Assembly (NCBI RefSeq): GCF_000336635.1 | Contig: NZ_AOLY01000039.1 | Coordinates: 1 to 64,000 of the forward strand | Source: Haloarcula japonica DSM 6131 | GTDB taxonomy: Archaea; Halobacteriota; Halobacteria; Halobacteriales; Haloarculaceae | Direction: 5' to 3' | DNA: 64,000 bases | Shown: positions 1 to 9,218 of the stretch, one piece after another | Position numbering within the stretch: the first letter of the stretch is position 1 | Layout: every line of letters begins with the position of its first letter | Program-made: the position numbers and the translations under genes | The notes under the pieces: generated by a model | Seen by the model: only the letters and a program-made list of their open reading frames with translations | What the model was told of the DNA's origin: nothing | Databases searched by the model: none

Positions 1-319
1 CCTCTGCGGCCGCACACAGTGCCACAGCCGCACCAAAACTGTAGCCAAACAGGCCGACTGCGTCGTACTTCTCGTCGGCCCACGCCAGCGCGTTCTCGGC
101 GTCGGCCCGCTCGCCACGGCCCTCGTCCCACGCGCCGTAGTCGAAGCGGAGACAACCGATATCGGGGGCCAACGCATCACTGACCGCGTTCAGGCGCGTG
201 TCCGACCGCTTACCGCCGTACTGCGGATGCGGCGGGCACGCGACGACGACAGTGTCCGATGCCGGCCGGTCGAGCGATGCGGTGACATCTCGCCCGCCCG
301 GTATCCCGACGGTAGTCAT
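1..319 (-). CDS. Alpha/beta hydrolase (dienelactone-hydrolase-like), C-terminus missing
   Basis: Reading the minus strand from the ATG at 319 gives an open frame to the window edge, so only the first 106 residues are present. It has the features of a small alpha/beta hydrolase: a beta strand (TVVVACPPHPQYGG) followed by an oxyanion-loop region, then the nucleophile elbow G-Y-S-F-G near residue 95, whose Ser would be the catalytic nucleophile. The short N-terminus without a cap domain resembles the DLH/YfhR-type hydrolases that haloarchaea carry in several copies. Substrate cannot be inferred. It is divergent from the PspA gene, with about 60 bp between the two starts. Confidence 0.72.
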   Translation of the reverse strand, partial: MTTVGIPGGRDVTASLDRPASDTVVVACPPHPQYGGKRSDTRLNAVSDALAPDIGCLRFDYGAWDEGRGERADAENALAWADEKYDAVGLFGYSFGAAVALCAAAE

Positions 320-346
320 ACGTGTTCACTCGCCATCCCTCTGTAA

Positions 347-357
347 GAAATTTAAGG
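347..357 (+). promoter_or_regulatory. Promoter of the PspA gene
   Basis: A purine-rich BRE-like GAAA followed by TTTAA lies 24-33 bases ahead of the ATG at 380, the spacing of a haloarchaeal TATA box for a leaderless or near-leaderless transcript. Confidence 0.5.
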
Positions 358-379
358 TTGGAGGGACCAATGCGCATAC

Positions 380-1222
380 ATGGGAATCCTCTCGCGCGCG
401 TCGTACGTCATCCGCTCGAAACTCAACGCCGTCCTGAACCGAGCGGAGGACCCGACAGAGACCCTCGACTACAGCTACGAGCAGTTGCGTGACGAACTGC
501 AGGACGTCAAGCAGGGCATCGCGGACCTGACGACCCAGAAGAAGCGACTGGAAATTCAGAAGCGCCGCCTCGAAGAGAACGTCGAGAAGCACAACGAACA
601 GGCGCGCCAGGCCGTCGAGCAGGACCGCGAGGACCTCGCTCGCCAGGCGCTGGAAAAGAAAAAGCAGAAGATGAGCCAGATCGAGGACCTGGAAGGCCAG
701 ATACAGGACTTGCAGAACCAGCAGGACCAACTGGTCGAGCAGAAAGACGAACTCCAGAAACAGATCGAGCAGTTCCGGACGAAGAAGGAAACGATGAAGG
801 CTCGCCACGAGGCCGCCAAGGCGTCGGCACGCGTCAACGAGGCGATGACCGGCGCGGGCGACGAGATGCAGGACATCAACCAGGCTATCGAGCGTGCGGA
901 GGAACGCACCGAGGACATGGAGGCCCGCTCGCAAGCGATGGACGAACTCCGCGAGGACGGCGTCCTCGAAAGTCAGATATCGGACGAGAGTTCACTGGAG
1001 CGGGAACTTGAAGAAGTCCGACAGAAAGGTTCGGTCGACGCCGAACTCGACACGCTGAAAGCCGAGATGGGGAAAGCCGAGGACGGGGATAGCGGGTCGA
1101 GCGACGCGGACGTCTCCGAGGCCGAACTTGAACAGGAACTCGCCGACGAGAGTACGCAGGTCGATGTCGACGAGAGCGAAGTCGAGTCGGAGCTGGACGA
1201 ACTGAAAGAGGACGAGCAGTAA
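380..1222 (+). CDS. pspA: PspA/IM30 family membrane-stress protein
   Basis: This 280-residue protein is almost wholly alpha-helical coiled coil rich in Q/E/K/R, starting with the family signature MGILSRASYVIRSKLNAVLN, an amphipathic N-terminal helix that binds stressed membranes. PspA/IM30/Vipp1 proteins form ESCRT-III-like rods and rings on the inner face of the membrane. The last 60 residues are an acidic Asp/Glu/Ser tail, an adaptation common in haloarchaeal homologues. Archaeal PspA genes usually lack the bacterial pspBC partners, and none is seen here; the gene is monocistronic, convergent with the permease downstream. Length and start fit the family. Confidence 0.92.
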   Translation: MGILSRASYVIRSKLNAVLNRAEDPTETLDYSYEQLRDELQDVKQGIADLTTQKKRLEIQKRRLEENVEKHNEQARQAVEQDREDLARQALEKKKQKMSQIEDLEGQIQDLQNQQDQLVEQKDELQKQIEQFRTKKETMKARHEAAKASARVNEAMTGAGDEMQDINQAIERAEERTEDMEARSQAMDELREDGVLESQISDESSLERELEEVRQKGSVDAELDTLKAEMGKAEDGDSGSSDADVSEAELEQELADESTQVDVDESEVESELDELKEDEQ

Positions 1223-1240
1223 CGCCGGCGGCGCGGGACT

Positions 1241-3169
1241 TTACAGCGGCCAGACGACCGACACCGAGAGCGTCGTTACGACACACAGAAGCAGCTGTAG
1301 CGGTCCGCCGACGCGTGCGAAGTCGGTGAAGCGATAGCCGCCGGGGCCATAGACCATCAGGTTCGTCTGGTACCCGATGGGTGTCAGGAAGGCCGTCGCG
1401 ACCGCGAACGTCACGACAACGAGGAACGGGAACCCGGAGACGCCGATCTCGGCGGCGGTGGCGACGGCAATCGGGATCATCAACACGACGGTCGCGGGCG
1501 GGGTGATGATGCTGGCGAGGACAGCCGTCAGAAGGTACACCAGCGCCAGCAGTGCGAGCGGCGAGAGGACGCCGGCGGCGTCGACGAGGAGCGCGCCGAC
1601 GAACGCGGCTCCGCCGGTGGCCTGCATCGCCTGCCCCAGCGGGAGCAGGCCGGCAAGCAGGAACACGACGTTCCAGCTCACCGCGTCGTAGGCTTTCGAC
1701 GCGCTCAGCGTACCGGTGGCGACCGTGGCGACGACGCCGCCCAGCGCGGCGATGTAGATGGGCAGCAGGTCCAGCGCCGCGAGCGCGATGACGGCGAGCA
1801 GGGTCGCGAGCGGGACCGCCGCAGCGGCGTCGAGGGAGGGTGGGCCGCCGTCGAGCGTGTCGAACAGCTCCGGAGGCCCCTCAGTTAGGGTCAGATAGCC
1901 CTCATCCTGAAGATGGCCCACCTCGTCGAGGGGCGTCTGGAGCAAGAGCAGGTCGCCCGCGGACAGTTCGACTGCCGAGAGATTCTCGCGGATGATCTCG
2001 TCGCCGCGGCGGACGGCGAGGACCGTCACATCGAACCGACTGCGGAGTTGCACGTCGGCGAGCGTTCGGCCGCGGAGCCGCGACTCCCTGTCGATGACGG
2101 CCTCCGCGAGGACGCCCGGATGCCCGCTCTCCGCCAGCAGGTCCGCCGTAACGGATTCACGGGCGAGGTCTCGCAGGTTGAGCGTTTGAGCGAGTCGGTT
2201 GACGGCCTGGCGGTTCCCACGGACAGTCAGCACGTCGCCGGGTTCGAGCGGGCGGTCGGTGGCCGTCGCGAAGAACGACTCGCCGTTGCGGTCGATCTGG
2301 AGCACGTCGAGATCGAGCGGGCCACTCACGGCGAGGACCTGTTCGACGGTGGCTTCGGTCGGCAGTGACTCCCCCACATCGACCGCGTCTACGACCGCCT
2401 CGACTGTGTCGTCTGGAACGCTGCCCTCAAGCGCTTCTCGCACTGTCAGGCCGACCAGCGGGGACGCCTCACGAACCCGTAGCTGCGCCAGGTGGCGGTC
2501 CATTTCGAACTCCTCAGTGAAGTCGGCTGCGGGGTGGACTCGTTCGGGAACGAGCGCCCGCCCGACCGTCAGCAGGTAGCCCACGCCGACAGCGAGGACG
2601 ACGATGCCGACGGGCGTCAGCGTGAACATCGAGAACGGCCGGCCGAGCAACTGCGCCGAGAGGTCGCTCGCGAGCAGGTTCGTCGCCGTGCCGACCAGTG
2701 TGAGCGTCCCGCCGAGCATCGCGGCAAAAGAGAGCGGTAGCAGCAGGTTCGACGGCGAAATACCGTATCGTTCCGAGAGCCCGGTGACCAGCGGGATGAA
2801 CACCGCGACCACCGGCGTGTTGTTGACAAAGCCCGCGCTGACGCCCGTCGTGCCGACGATGGCGGTCAACAGACGCCGTTCGTCTCCCCCCGTCAGCACT
2901 GCGAGTCGCCCGGCCAGCCAGTCGACGACGCCAGCCGATTCGACGCCGGCGCTGAGAATGTACATCGCGACGATAGTGACCACCGCCGGGCTGGCGAACC
3001 CGTCGATGGCTGTCCGTGCCGGGACGCCGGTGTACGGTTCCAGCACGACCAGAGCGACGAGGACGGCGACAGCCGTCATGTCCGGCGGGAGCCATTCGGT
3101 GACAAACAGCGTCAGCGCGGCGGCGACGAGCGCGAAGACCACGAGCGCGCCCATCGAGAGCGAGGGCAT
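1241..3169 (-). CDS. SLC13/DASS-type permease with two central RCK_C (TrkA-C) domains
   Basis: A 642-residue membrane protein. Hydrophobic helices occupy about residues 8-200 and 455-642; between them lies a soluble block with two TrkA-C/RCK_C folds at about 225-325 and 340-420, a known arrangement of the SLC13 (divalent anion/sodium symporter) family with cytoplasmic regulatory domains. Family-type motifs are visible: the NNTPV turn near residue 117, TNLLAS near 163, and the C-terminal QTNLMVYGPGGY segment that forms the second substrate/Na+ loop. The family moves sulfate, phosphate or dicarboxylates with Na+; which one cannot be told. RCK_C domains generally bind small ligands and would gate transport. 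Sits alone between PspA (convergent) and the lipid kinase. Confidence 0.88.
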   Translation of the reverse strand: MPSLSMGALVVFALVAAALTLFVTEWLPPDMTAVAVLVALVVLEPYTGVPARTAIDGFASPAVVTIVAMYILSAGVESAGVVDWLAGRLAVLTGGDERRLLTAIVGTTGVSAGFVNNTPVVAVFIPLVTGLSERYGISPSNLLLPLSFAAMLGGTLTLVGTATNLLASDLSAQLLGRPFSMFTLTPVGIVVLAVGVGYLLTVGRALVPERVHPAADFTEEFEMDRHLAQLRVREASPLVGLTVREALEGSVPDDTVEAVVDAVDVGESLPTEATVEQVLAVSGPLDLDVLQIDRNGESFFATATDRPLEPGDVLTVRGNRQAVNRLAQTLNLRDLARESVTADLLAESGHPGVLAEAVIDRESRLRGRTLADVQLRSRFDVTVLAVRRGDEIIRENLSAVELSAGDLLLLQTPLDEVGHLQDEGYLTLTEGPPELFDTLDGGPPSLDAAAAVPLATLLAVIALAALDLLPIYIAALGGVVATVATGTLSASKAYDAVSWNVVFLLAGLLPLGQAMQATGGAAFVGALLVDAAGVLSPLALLALVYLLTAVLASIITPPATVVLMIPIAVATAAEIGVSGFPFLVVVTFAVATAFLTPIGYQTNLMVYGPGGYRFTDFARVGGPLQLLLCVVTTLSVSVVWPL

Positions 3170-3271
3170 ACCACTCCACTCGGCGGTCGGTGATAAAAAC
3201 GTCCGGGACGCCGTCTGGGGGTTTCGCGAGCGGACGCTTCGCTCACCGCCGCCCGCGGGTCGTCCGTCTCG

Positions 3272-4174
3272 TTACGTCGGGTCCGGCTCGTACCCCGGGC
3301 CGACCCGGAGTGTCAGTGCGGTCTCACGCACCGACAGCGACAGCGTCTCGTGCGTACTGAGTTCGCCGTCCCGGCTGAACGTGATTGCCTCGTCGTGACC
3401 GTCGACGGTAATCTCGTCCGCCCGAACGTGGGTCACGCCGTCGGTGTCAAGCGCCAGCAGCCGCTGTCCGATGGCCTCCGCGACGAGGTTGCCCGCGGGC
3501 ATCTGTTCGACGATGGCCACATCGAGCAGCCCGTCTTCCATGTTTGCCTGCCCGCCCTCGGCAACGAACTTGCGGGCGTTGCCCACCAGCAGACAGGTGG
3601 CCTCGCCGGACCAGGTGAACGGCCCGTCTTCGCCGACAGCCGCGATAGTGATGTCGAGCCCGTCGAAACGGAGCGCCTCCTGTGCGCCGGTGAGCAGAAA
3701 CGCCAGCGTGCCGAACCGCTCCTTGAGATCGCCCGGCGTCGAGACGCTGGCGTCGGCGGGGAGGCCGGCGATACAGGAGACCAGAAACGGTTCGTCACCG
3801 GCGACACCCACATCGACCGGTCGCGTCTCTCCGGTGTCGGCGATTTCGACGCCGTGTTCGATATCCCTGACACCGATATTTCCGGCCAGAAGGTTCGCCG
3901 TTCCGGCCGGGATGACGCTCAGCGTCACCGAGTCGAGGTGGCCAGCGTCGTCGAGCCCACGGACGACCTCGTTCACCGTCCCGTCACCGCCACAGACAGC
4001 GATTTCAGATGCCTCGGCCCTGCCAGCTTCGCGGCCGAGTTCGACCGCGTCGCCGGCCGCTTCGGTCTCGTACACCTCGAACCCGCGGGCCTCCATCAGC
4101 CGCGGGACGTAGTCGGCGTGCTCGCCGTCGCCGCTGACGGGGTTGAGGATGCACCGACGCGAGCCAATTTGCAT
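3272..4174 (-). CDS. Diacylglycerol/sphingosine kinase-family lipid kinase (YegS-like)
   Basis: The 300-residue protein carries the DAGK catalytic signature: an N-terminal NPVSG nucleotide loop at residues 11-15 and CGGDGTVNEV at 61-70, followed by IPAGTANLLAG, the usual second glycine-rich block. The C-terminal half is the all-beta lipid-binding domain. Such enzymes phosphorylate the hydroxyl of a membrane lipid with ATP; in archaea the acceptor may be archaeol-type glycerol ether or inositol lipid, which the sequence does not decide. Length is normal for the YegS/DgkB group. Same strand as the membrane protein behind it, with a gap of about 50 bp. Confidence 0.88.
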   Translation of the reverse strand: MQIGSRRCILNPVSGDGEHADYVPRLMEARGFEVYETEAAGDAVELGREAGRAEASEIAVCGGDGTVNEVVRGLDDAGHLDSVTLSVIPAGTANLLAGNIGVRDIEHGVEIADTGETRPVDVGVAGDEPFLVSCIAGLPADASVSTPGDLKERFGTLAFLLTGAQEALRFDGLDITIAAVGEDGPFTWSGEATCLLVGNARKFVAEGGQANMEDGLLDVAIVEQMPAGNLVAEAIGQRLLALDTDGVTHVRADEITVDGHDEAITFSRDGELSTHETLSLSVRETALTLRVGPGYEPDPT

Positions 4175-4223
4175 GGTACTAGCGAGTCCGGACCGGCACT
4201 TATACCGTGGTGGTGTGACGTCG

Positions 4224-5264
4224 TCACTCCCAGTCGACGTCGACGCTCCGGTCCGTCTCGCGGAGGATGAAGGGACCGATAGCGAGCGTTCGTTTGGTTA
4301 TCGTGACGATGCGGAGGATGTACGACAGCAGGACAGTGAACGGAAGCACGGACGCCGTCGTCGTCGCCGCCATGATCCACAGTACGTCGGGGACGCCGGC
4401 CGTGACGCCGACGATGTCCCGCGCGTCGAGGAACAACAGCGACGTGACTGCGACGGTAAGCGCCGGAATCGCGACGTACAGCAGCGTCCGGGAGAGGTCC
4501 GACAGCTCCCACTGGAAGTACAGCGTCTTGAAGTGTTCCCGGGCCGGGCCGAACAGCTCGAGTGTCTCGACGAGTTCCGCGAGCGAGTCGTCGATATCGT
4601 CAGTGAGTTCGTCGGCGTAGGCCTCCCGGATGCGGCGACCGACGTACAGCTTCCAAGAGTAGTTGTAGTTCAGCGCGGCCTTGACGACGTCGAACTCACC
4701 GAAGCTGCGGCCTTCCAGTTGGTCGGTGACGCTGTCGGCGTTCGTTCTCACGTCTTCGAGATACTGCGTGAGCAGCTCGGTCAGGTCGTCATCGAGTGCC
4801 GTCTTGTCGACAGCGGCCTGAACCGTTTCGGCCCGTTCGGCGGTCCCGCGGACCAGCGACCGGAGGAACGCCGAGGGCTCCGCGGGACTGACGGGCGTGT
4901 CGACGGCGTCGGCCACATCGGCCCGGAACTGCATCGACCCGTCCATCCGCTCGCGCTGGTCGCCAACCGCGCCGAGTTCCTGTGACAGGACGAGTTGGCT
5001 CAGCGTCAGGACCAGCGTAACGGCGGTTATGGTGCCCGTAATCAGCGCCTGGAACAGCGTTTCGACGGGGTCGCCGCGGGTCAGCAGCGTCAGGGCCGGG
5101 GTGGGGTGGAGGAGCCCGACTGCGAGGACCCCACAGAACAGGATGCCCGAGAGGATGGCGGTGACGAGCCAGCGGTCGGCATCCAGGAGGAACCAGAGGA
5201 GTCGCGTGTCACCGGCGGCGCGCTCCCGCATGGTGTCACTCGACTCCTCGCTGTCAGAGGTCAT
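4224..5264 (-). CDS. Haloarchaeal membrane protein, 2+2 transmembrane helices
   Basis: A frame stays open upstream into thrS, but the sensible start is the ATG at 5264, giving 346 residues beginning MTSDSEESSD. Two hydrophobic helices lie at about residues 25-50 and 65-95, a charged helical domain fills about 100-245, and two more helices lie at about 255-275 and 285-315. The layout (paired helices, large cytosolic helical domain, paired helices) is like bestrophin-type or other small channel/transport proteins, but no signature motif was recognised, so function is unknown. It follows thrS on the same strand after about 95 bp. Confidence 0.75.
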   Translation of the reverse strand: MTSDSEESSDTMRERAAGDTRLLWFLLDADRWLVTAILSGILFCGVLAVGLLHPTPALTLLTRGDPVETLFQALITGTITAVTLVLTLSQLVLSQELGAVGDQRERMDGSMQFRADVADAVDTPVSPAEPSAFLRSLVRGTAERAETVQAAVDKTALDDDLTELLTQYLEDVRTNADSVTDQLEGRSFGEFDVVKAALNYNYSWKLYVGRRIREAYADELTDDIDDSLAELVETLELFGPAREHFKTLYFQWELSDLSRTLLYVAIPALTVAVTSLLFLDARDIVGVTAGVPDVLWIMAATTTASVLPFTVLLSYILRIVTITKRTLAIGPFILRETDRSVDVDWE

Positions 5265-5359
5265 ACACGTCGGCTCACCCGCCGAACATAAAAGCGCGAG
5301 CCCAGCACTCGCGCGGTCGTCGGCGCGACACCGGCGAGAATCAGTCGGATGGGCGGCGA

Positions 5360-7288
5360 CTACCGGCCGGCGAGGAACGTCACAGCGGTTCGCTGTTGCT
5401 CGACTTCGGTTTCGAGATGGTCGCGGAACTCGGCGATGTCGATGTCCTTCTCCTCGCGCTCCTTGCGGTCCCTGACCGAGATGGTGCCGGCTTCCTCCTC
5501 GTTGTCGCCGATGACACACATGTAGGGGACGCGGTCGTCGTGGGCCTGCTGAATCTTCTTGCCGACGGTCCAGGAGCGGTCCTCGATAGTGACACGGAAG
5601 TCGTCGAGTTCGTCCTGAATCTCCTCGCAGTAGGCGATGTTGTCGTCGCTGACCGGAAGCAGGCGGATCTGTTCGGGGGCGAGCCACGGCGGGAACTTCC
5701 CGTTGTAGTGCTCGGTGAGTACCATGAAGAACCGCTCGTAGGAGCCGTACAGCGCGCGGTGGATCATCACCGGGCGGTGCTCCTCGTTGTCCTCACCGGT
5801 GTAGGAGAGGTCGAACCGCTCGGGCATGTTGAAGTCCAGCTGAACAGTCGGCCCGTCCCAGTGCCGTCCCAGTGCGTCCTCGAAGGCGAAGTCGATCTTC
5901 GGGCCGTAGAACGCGCCGTCGCCCTCCTCGATCACGTAGTCGATGTCCTGCTCGTCGAGGACGGCTTCGAGCTGGGATTCGGCTTTCTCCCAGATTTCGT
6001 CGCCGCCGACGGACTTCTCCGGCCGGGTGGCGAACTGGACGGTGTAGTCGAGATTGAACGTGTCCAGCGTGTCGAGGATGATATCGACCGTCGCCAGCAC
6101 CTCCTCCTCGATCTGGTCCGGGCGGACGAACAGGTGGCCGTCGTCGATAGTGAAGGCCCAGGTCCGGGAGAGTCCGGAGAGCTCGCCGCGCTGCTCTTTC
6201 CGGTACACCTTCCCGTCCTCGAAGTACCGCACCGGCAGGTCACGGTAGCTCCAGGAGTTCTGCTCGAAGATGGTGGCGTGGCCCGGGCAGTTCATCGGCT
6301 TCAGGCCGTACTCCTCGTCGTTGACATCCAGCAGGAACATGTCGTCGACGTAGTTCTCGTAGTGGCCCGACTTCTTCCAGAGTTCGGTGCGGAAGACGTG
6401 GGGCGTCTCGACCTCGTCGTAGCCCGCGTCGCGGTTGAGGCCGGCGACGTACTCCGAGAGTTCGTTGAGGATCTTCTTGCCGTTGGGCTCGTACAGCGGC
6501 AGGCCCGGCCCGGTCGTCTCGTCGATGGAGAACAGGTCCATCTCCTGGCCGATCTTGCGGTGGTCCCGTTCCTCGGCCTTGCGGCGCTGTTCGAGAAACT
6601 CGTCAAGCGCGTCCTCTGTCGGGAAGGCGGTTCCGTACACGCGGGTCAGCGTCTCGTTGTCCTCCTCGCCGCGCCAGAAGGCCGCGGAGATTTCGAGCAG
6701 TGCGAAGCCGCCGATTTCGCCGGTCGATTCGACGTGGGGGCCCTGACAGAGGTCCTCGAACTCGCCCTGCGTGTAGAAAGAGACTTCCTCGTCGTCCGCG
6801 GCCTCGGTTTCGAGGATGTCCTGTTTGAACTGATTGTCCTCGTACCGTTCGAAGGCGTCGTCGCGGTCGACGAGTTCGCGCTCGATGTCGAGGTCTTCCT
6901 CGATGATCTCCTCGGCTTCGGCTTCGATGGCTTCGAGGTCGTCCTCATCGATGTCGACGCCGGTGATGTCGTAGTAGAACCCGTTGTCGGTCCACGGCCC
7001 GATTGTGAGCTTGGCATCGGGATAGAGGCGCTGTAGGGCCTGCGCGAAGACGTGGGCAGCCGAGTGACGAAGCACGTCGAGATACTCGTCACTGCTCTCG
7101 GTGACGATTTCGAGCTCGACGTCGGCTGTCAACGGCGCGTGTTTATCGACAAGTTCGCCGTCGACGACGCCGGCGACCGTGTCGTCACCCAGCCCTGGCC
7201 CGATTTCGTAGGCGACATCCTCGACCGTGCTGCCGCGTTCGACCTCTAGTGGGGTCCCGTCGGGCAGCGTGACCGTGACCGTACTCAT
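5360..7288 (-). CDS. thrS: Threonyl-tRNA synthetase, bacterial type with TGS and HxxxH editing domains
   Basis: From the ATG at 7288 this encodes 642 residues. Order of domains: TGS domain (1-62), N2 editing domain with H75SAAH79 and a later CQGPH motif that completes the zinc-like editing site, class II catalytic core with MNCPGH and the motif 2 segment around residues 370-390 ([18 protein letters not shown]), and an anticodon-binding domain. It charges tRNA-Thr and clears mischarged Ser. Many archaea instead use a D-Tyr-deacylase-like editing domain; haloarchaea are known to have this bacterial form, usually explained by transfer. The open frame extends upstream to 7468 but the TGS-domain methionine is the natural start. 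Confidence 0.96.
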   Translation of the reverse strand: MSTVTVTLPDGTPLEVERGSTVEDVAYEIGPGLGDDTVAGVVDGELVDKHAPLTADVELEIVTESSDEYLDVLRHSAAHVFAQALQRLYPDAKLTIGPWTDNGFYYDITGVDIDEDDLEAIEAEAEEIIEEDLDIERELVDRDDAFERYEDNQFKQDILETEAADDEEVSFYTQGEFEDLCQGPHVESTGEIGGFALLEISAAFWRGEEDNETLTRVYGTAFPTEDALDEFLEQRRKAEERDHRKIGQEMDLFSIDETTGPGLPLYEPNGKKILNELSEYVAGLNRDAGYDEVETPHVFRTELWKKSGHYENYVDDMFLLDVNDEEYGLKPMNCPGHATIFEQNSWSYRDLPVRYFEDGKVYRKEQRGELSGLSRTWAFTIDDGHLFVRPDQIEEEVLATVDIILDTLDTFNLDYTVQFATRPEKSVGGDEIWEKAESQLEAVLDEQDIDYVIEEGDGAFYGPKIDFAFEDALGRHWDGPTVQLDFNMPERFDLSYTGEDNEEHRPVMIHRALYGSYERFFMVLTEHYNGKFPPWLAPEQIRLLPVSDDNIAYCEEIQDELDDFRVTIEDRSWTVGKKIQQAHDDRVPYMCVIGDNEEEAGTISVRDRKEREEKDIDIAEFRDHLETEVEQQRTAVTFLAGR

Positions 7289-7346
7289 ATCCGAGGATAC
7301 GACGGCGGCCGGGGATAAGTGTATTGAGACGCGGGCGACGCTGGCG

Positions 7347-7913
7347 TTACTCTGGCAACGGCGGGTCCGAATCCTCGTCGATAGTGTCGGCCGCCGGCAG
7401 GTCAGACTGGGCCGGTGGCCGTGCTGCGCTTGCCCGTTCCAGCGATGAGAGCGCCAGTTCTTCCTCACCTTCGAGCATGGTAAGCCGATCCGTGACAGTG
7501 ACTGTCTCTCCGTCGGTCGTGTGTGGCGTCACGCACCTGAGCTTCGATCCATCATACTCGGCTAATAGTTGGATCGGAAACACGAGCGACCGATACTGCT
7601 CTCCCGTTATTTCCGAATTCACCGACCGAACCTGAAACGCGGGGTCGAGTGAACAGCCGTTGCGTTTTGCCCATTCCTGAAAGACGCTGACTCGGTTGAG
7701 TGCGAATAGCCCGAGCTCGGTCCGTGCCTCCGCTGGCGTGGACGGTATCTGCCGACCGATGACCTGAACGGTGATATCTGACAGAACATCAGCGTCCAAC
7801 AGCCCCTGAAGCCGGTCGATGACCGCAGCCTGTTGCTGCGTGTGCCCGTCGGGCAGTAGTGAACGAACGTACAGTTCTGCCCGTGTGCCGTCTGGCTGCG
7901 TGCTCCCCTGCAT
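7347..7913 (-). CDS. Conserved haloarchaeal protein of unknown function
   Basis: The chosen ATG at 7913 gives 188 residues starting [10 protein letters not shown]; an upstream extension in frame reads through the AT-rich promoter region and is unlikely. The N-terminal 110 residues form a compact alpha/beta fold ([11 protein letters not shown], then a region that looks like small strands alternating with helices), followed by a segment resembling a short beta domain ([15 protein letters not shown]) and a Pro/Asp/Ala-rich tail without structure. Proteins of this type are frequent in haloarchaea and are often annotated as HTH-related; no clear recognition helix is visible. An AT-rich box at 7941-7950 is correctly placed for its promoter. 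Confidence 0.7.
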   Translation of the reverse strand: MQGSTQPDGTRAELYVRSLLPDGHTQQQAAVIDRLQGLLDADVLSDITVQVIGRQIPSTPAEARTELGLFALNRVSVFQEWAKRNGCSLDPAFQVRSVNSEITGEQYRSLVFPIQLLAEYDGSKLRCVTPHTTDGETVTVTDRLTMLEGEEELALSSLERASAARPPAQSDLPAADTIDEDSDPPLPE

Positions 7914-8094
7914 CGTATAGAAATTAATGGGCAGCAACTGGCAAAAGTATTCCTGTTGACAAATAATGGTTAGAACAGTTATACGCTGAACGACGGAAAC
8001 TGAATCAAACGGTACACCGTCGGTTGGACAGCCACGGATTGCGTCAGGGTGATAGGGAGTACTATGTGGGCACAGTTCGCATGGGAAGCCGCAT

Positions 8095-8526
8095 ATGTAC
8101 GACTCGGTGCTCGTAGCCACAGACGGCAGTTCGGGAACGACGGAGACGCTCGCACACGCCACCTCAATCGCGCGCGACAACGACGCGACCCTCCACGGGC
8201 TGTACGTCGTGGACAAACGGCTGTACCTCGCGGCCGACAAGGCCAATCAGGACGAAGTACGTCAGTCACTGGAGGAAGAGGGGGACGTCGCGCTCGACGA
8301 CATCGTAGTCAGCGGCGAGGAGTCCGGTGTCGAGGTCGTCACGACCATGGAAGAAGGGATTCCCCACAAGACGATCACCGACTACGCCGAGGAGGAAGGC
8401 ATCGACCTCATCGTAATGGGGACTCACGGCCGAACCGGACGGGACCGGGTCGCCAACCTCGGCAGCGTCACGGAACGTGTCGTCCAGAGCGCGCCCGTTC
8501 CTGTCCTCGTGGTCCACATCGAATAG
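8095..8526 (+). CDS. Universal stress protein (UspA family), ATP-binding type
   Basis: Single-domain USP of 143 residues. It has the N-terminal strand with conserved Asp (ILVATDGS-like: VLVATDGSSGT), and the ATP-binding signature G-x2-G-x9-G-S near the C-terminus (MGTHGRTGRDRVANLGSVTERVV), so nucleotide binding is expected. Such proteins act as cytosolic dimers in stress survival; the target is unknown. Three more USP-domain genes occur in this window (31.3, 61.9 and 62.8 kb). The ATG at 8095 starts directly with the beta-1 strand, making an earlier start unnecessary. Confidence 0.93.
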   Translation: MYDSVLVATDGSSGTTETLAHATSIARDNDATLHGLYVVDKRLYLAADKANQDEVRQSLEEEGDVALDDIVVSGEESGVEVVTTMEEGIPHKTITDYAEEEGIDLIVMGTHGRTGRDRVANLGSVTERVVQSAPVPVLVVHIE

Positions 8527-8637
8527 CTCGGATGTCGCTTGCGGTTGCAGTGAGGACGGACACGACAGCGGCTGTACGACCGGTAGCACCCCCTTCTGAC
8601 CGGTATCTTTTCGAGCCGCCGACACGATGGTAGCAGT

Positions 8638-9150
8638 ATGGACAGCCGAGAGTACGCCTTCGAAGGAGCCACACCTGACATCCACGGATACGCTCACGTC
8701 AGCCGCGAGGCGACGCTGGTGGGTGATGTCACTGTCGGCCCGAACGCGAACGTCTGGCCCGGTGTCGTGTTGCGCGGCGACGTGGCCCCCGTCGAAGTGG
8801 GCCGCGAATCGGCCATCGGTGACGGGGCCATCGTCCACGCCTCGACCGTCGGCGAGAAGGTGATGGTCGGCCACGGGGCCGTTCTCAACGATGCAGCAGT
8901 CAAGGACGGGGCGCTCGTCGGGTTCAATTCGACGGTCAGCGACGCCACCATCGGCGAGGGTTCCATCGTCGCGATGGGAACGGTCGTCCCGCCGGGCTAC
9001 GAGGTGCCTGCGGAGTCATTCGTCCGTGGGAGCCCCGCCACGGTGACGCCACTGTCCGAGACAACAATCGACCCCAACGAGGTGTTCGAGGCGTTCAGCT
9101 CCGGCGATTACGCCAACCTCGCGGCCCGCCACGAGGACCTGTTCGAGTAA
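8638..9150 (+). CDS. Gamma-carbonic-anhydrase-like left-handed beta-helix protein, metal site degenerate
   Basis: The 170-residue sequence is hexapeptide-repeat left-handed beta-helix with the gamma-CA signature RGDV at residues 46-49. The first two zinc ligands are there (His67 in IVH, His79 in VGH), but the position of the third, five residues after His79, is Asn84 instead of His, and the proton-relay Gln equivalent (family I-Q-D-G) is Gly61. By family knowledge a three-His site is needed for zinc catalysis, so this protein may be inactive as a carbonic anhydrase, bind metal differently, or serve as a scaffold or acyltransferase-like protein. About 110 bp after the USP gene, with its own TATA-like TCTTTT box near 8607-8612. 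Confidence 0.85.
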   Translation: MDSREYAFEGATPDIHGYAHVSREATLVGDVTVGPNANVWPGVVLRGDVAPVEVGRESAIGDGAIVHASTVGEKVMVGHGAVLNDAAVKDGALVGFNSTVSDATIGEGSIVAMGTVVPPGYEVPAESFVRGSPATVTPLSETTIDPNEVFEAFSSGDYANLAARHEDLFE

Positions 9151-9185
9151 CGCCCGGTAGCAGTTCTGTAAACGAACGACGGGTC

Positions 9186-9196
9186 ACTTATAGTGG
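9186..9196 (+). promoter_or_regulatory. TATA box of the GCS-like gene
   Basis: CACTTATAGT lies 24-33 bases ahead of the ATG at 9219, the spacing of an archaeal TATA element for a leaderless mRNA. Confidence 0.45.
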
Positions 9197-9218
9197 AAGA
9201 GCCCACACAGTACCGAGC

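Noticed and set aside
326-934. Leu-rich 202-residue frame antisense to pspA
   Set aside because: It is the reverse shadow of the coiled-coil gene; Leu/Val richness comes from Gln/Asp/Glu codons on the other strand. The sense frame matches the PspA family exactly.
5396-7036. 546-residue frame antisense to thrS
   Set aside because: Long antisense frames are frequent in GC-rich haloarchaeal genes. ThrRS motifs on the minus strand settle the true gene.
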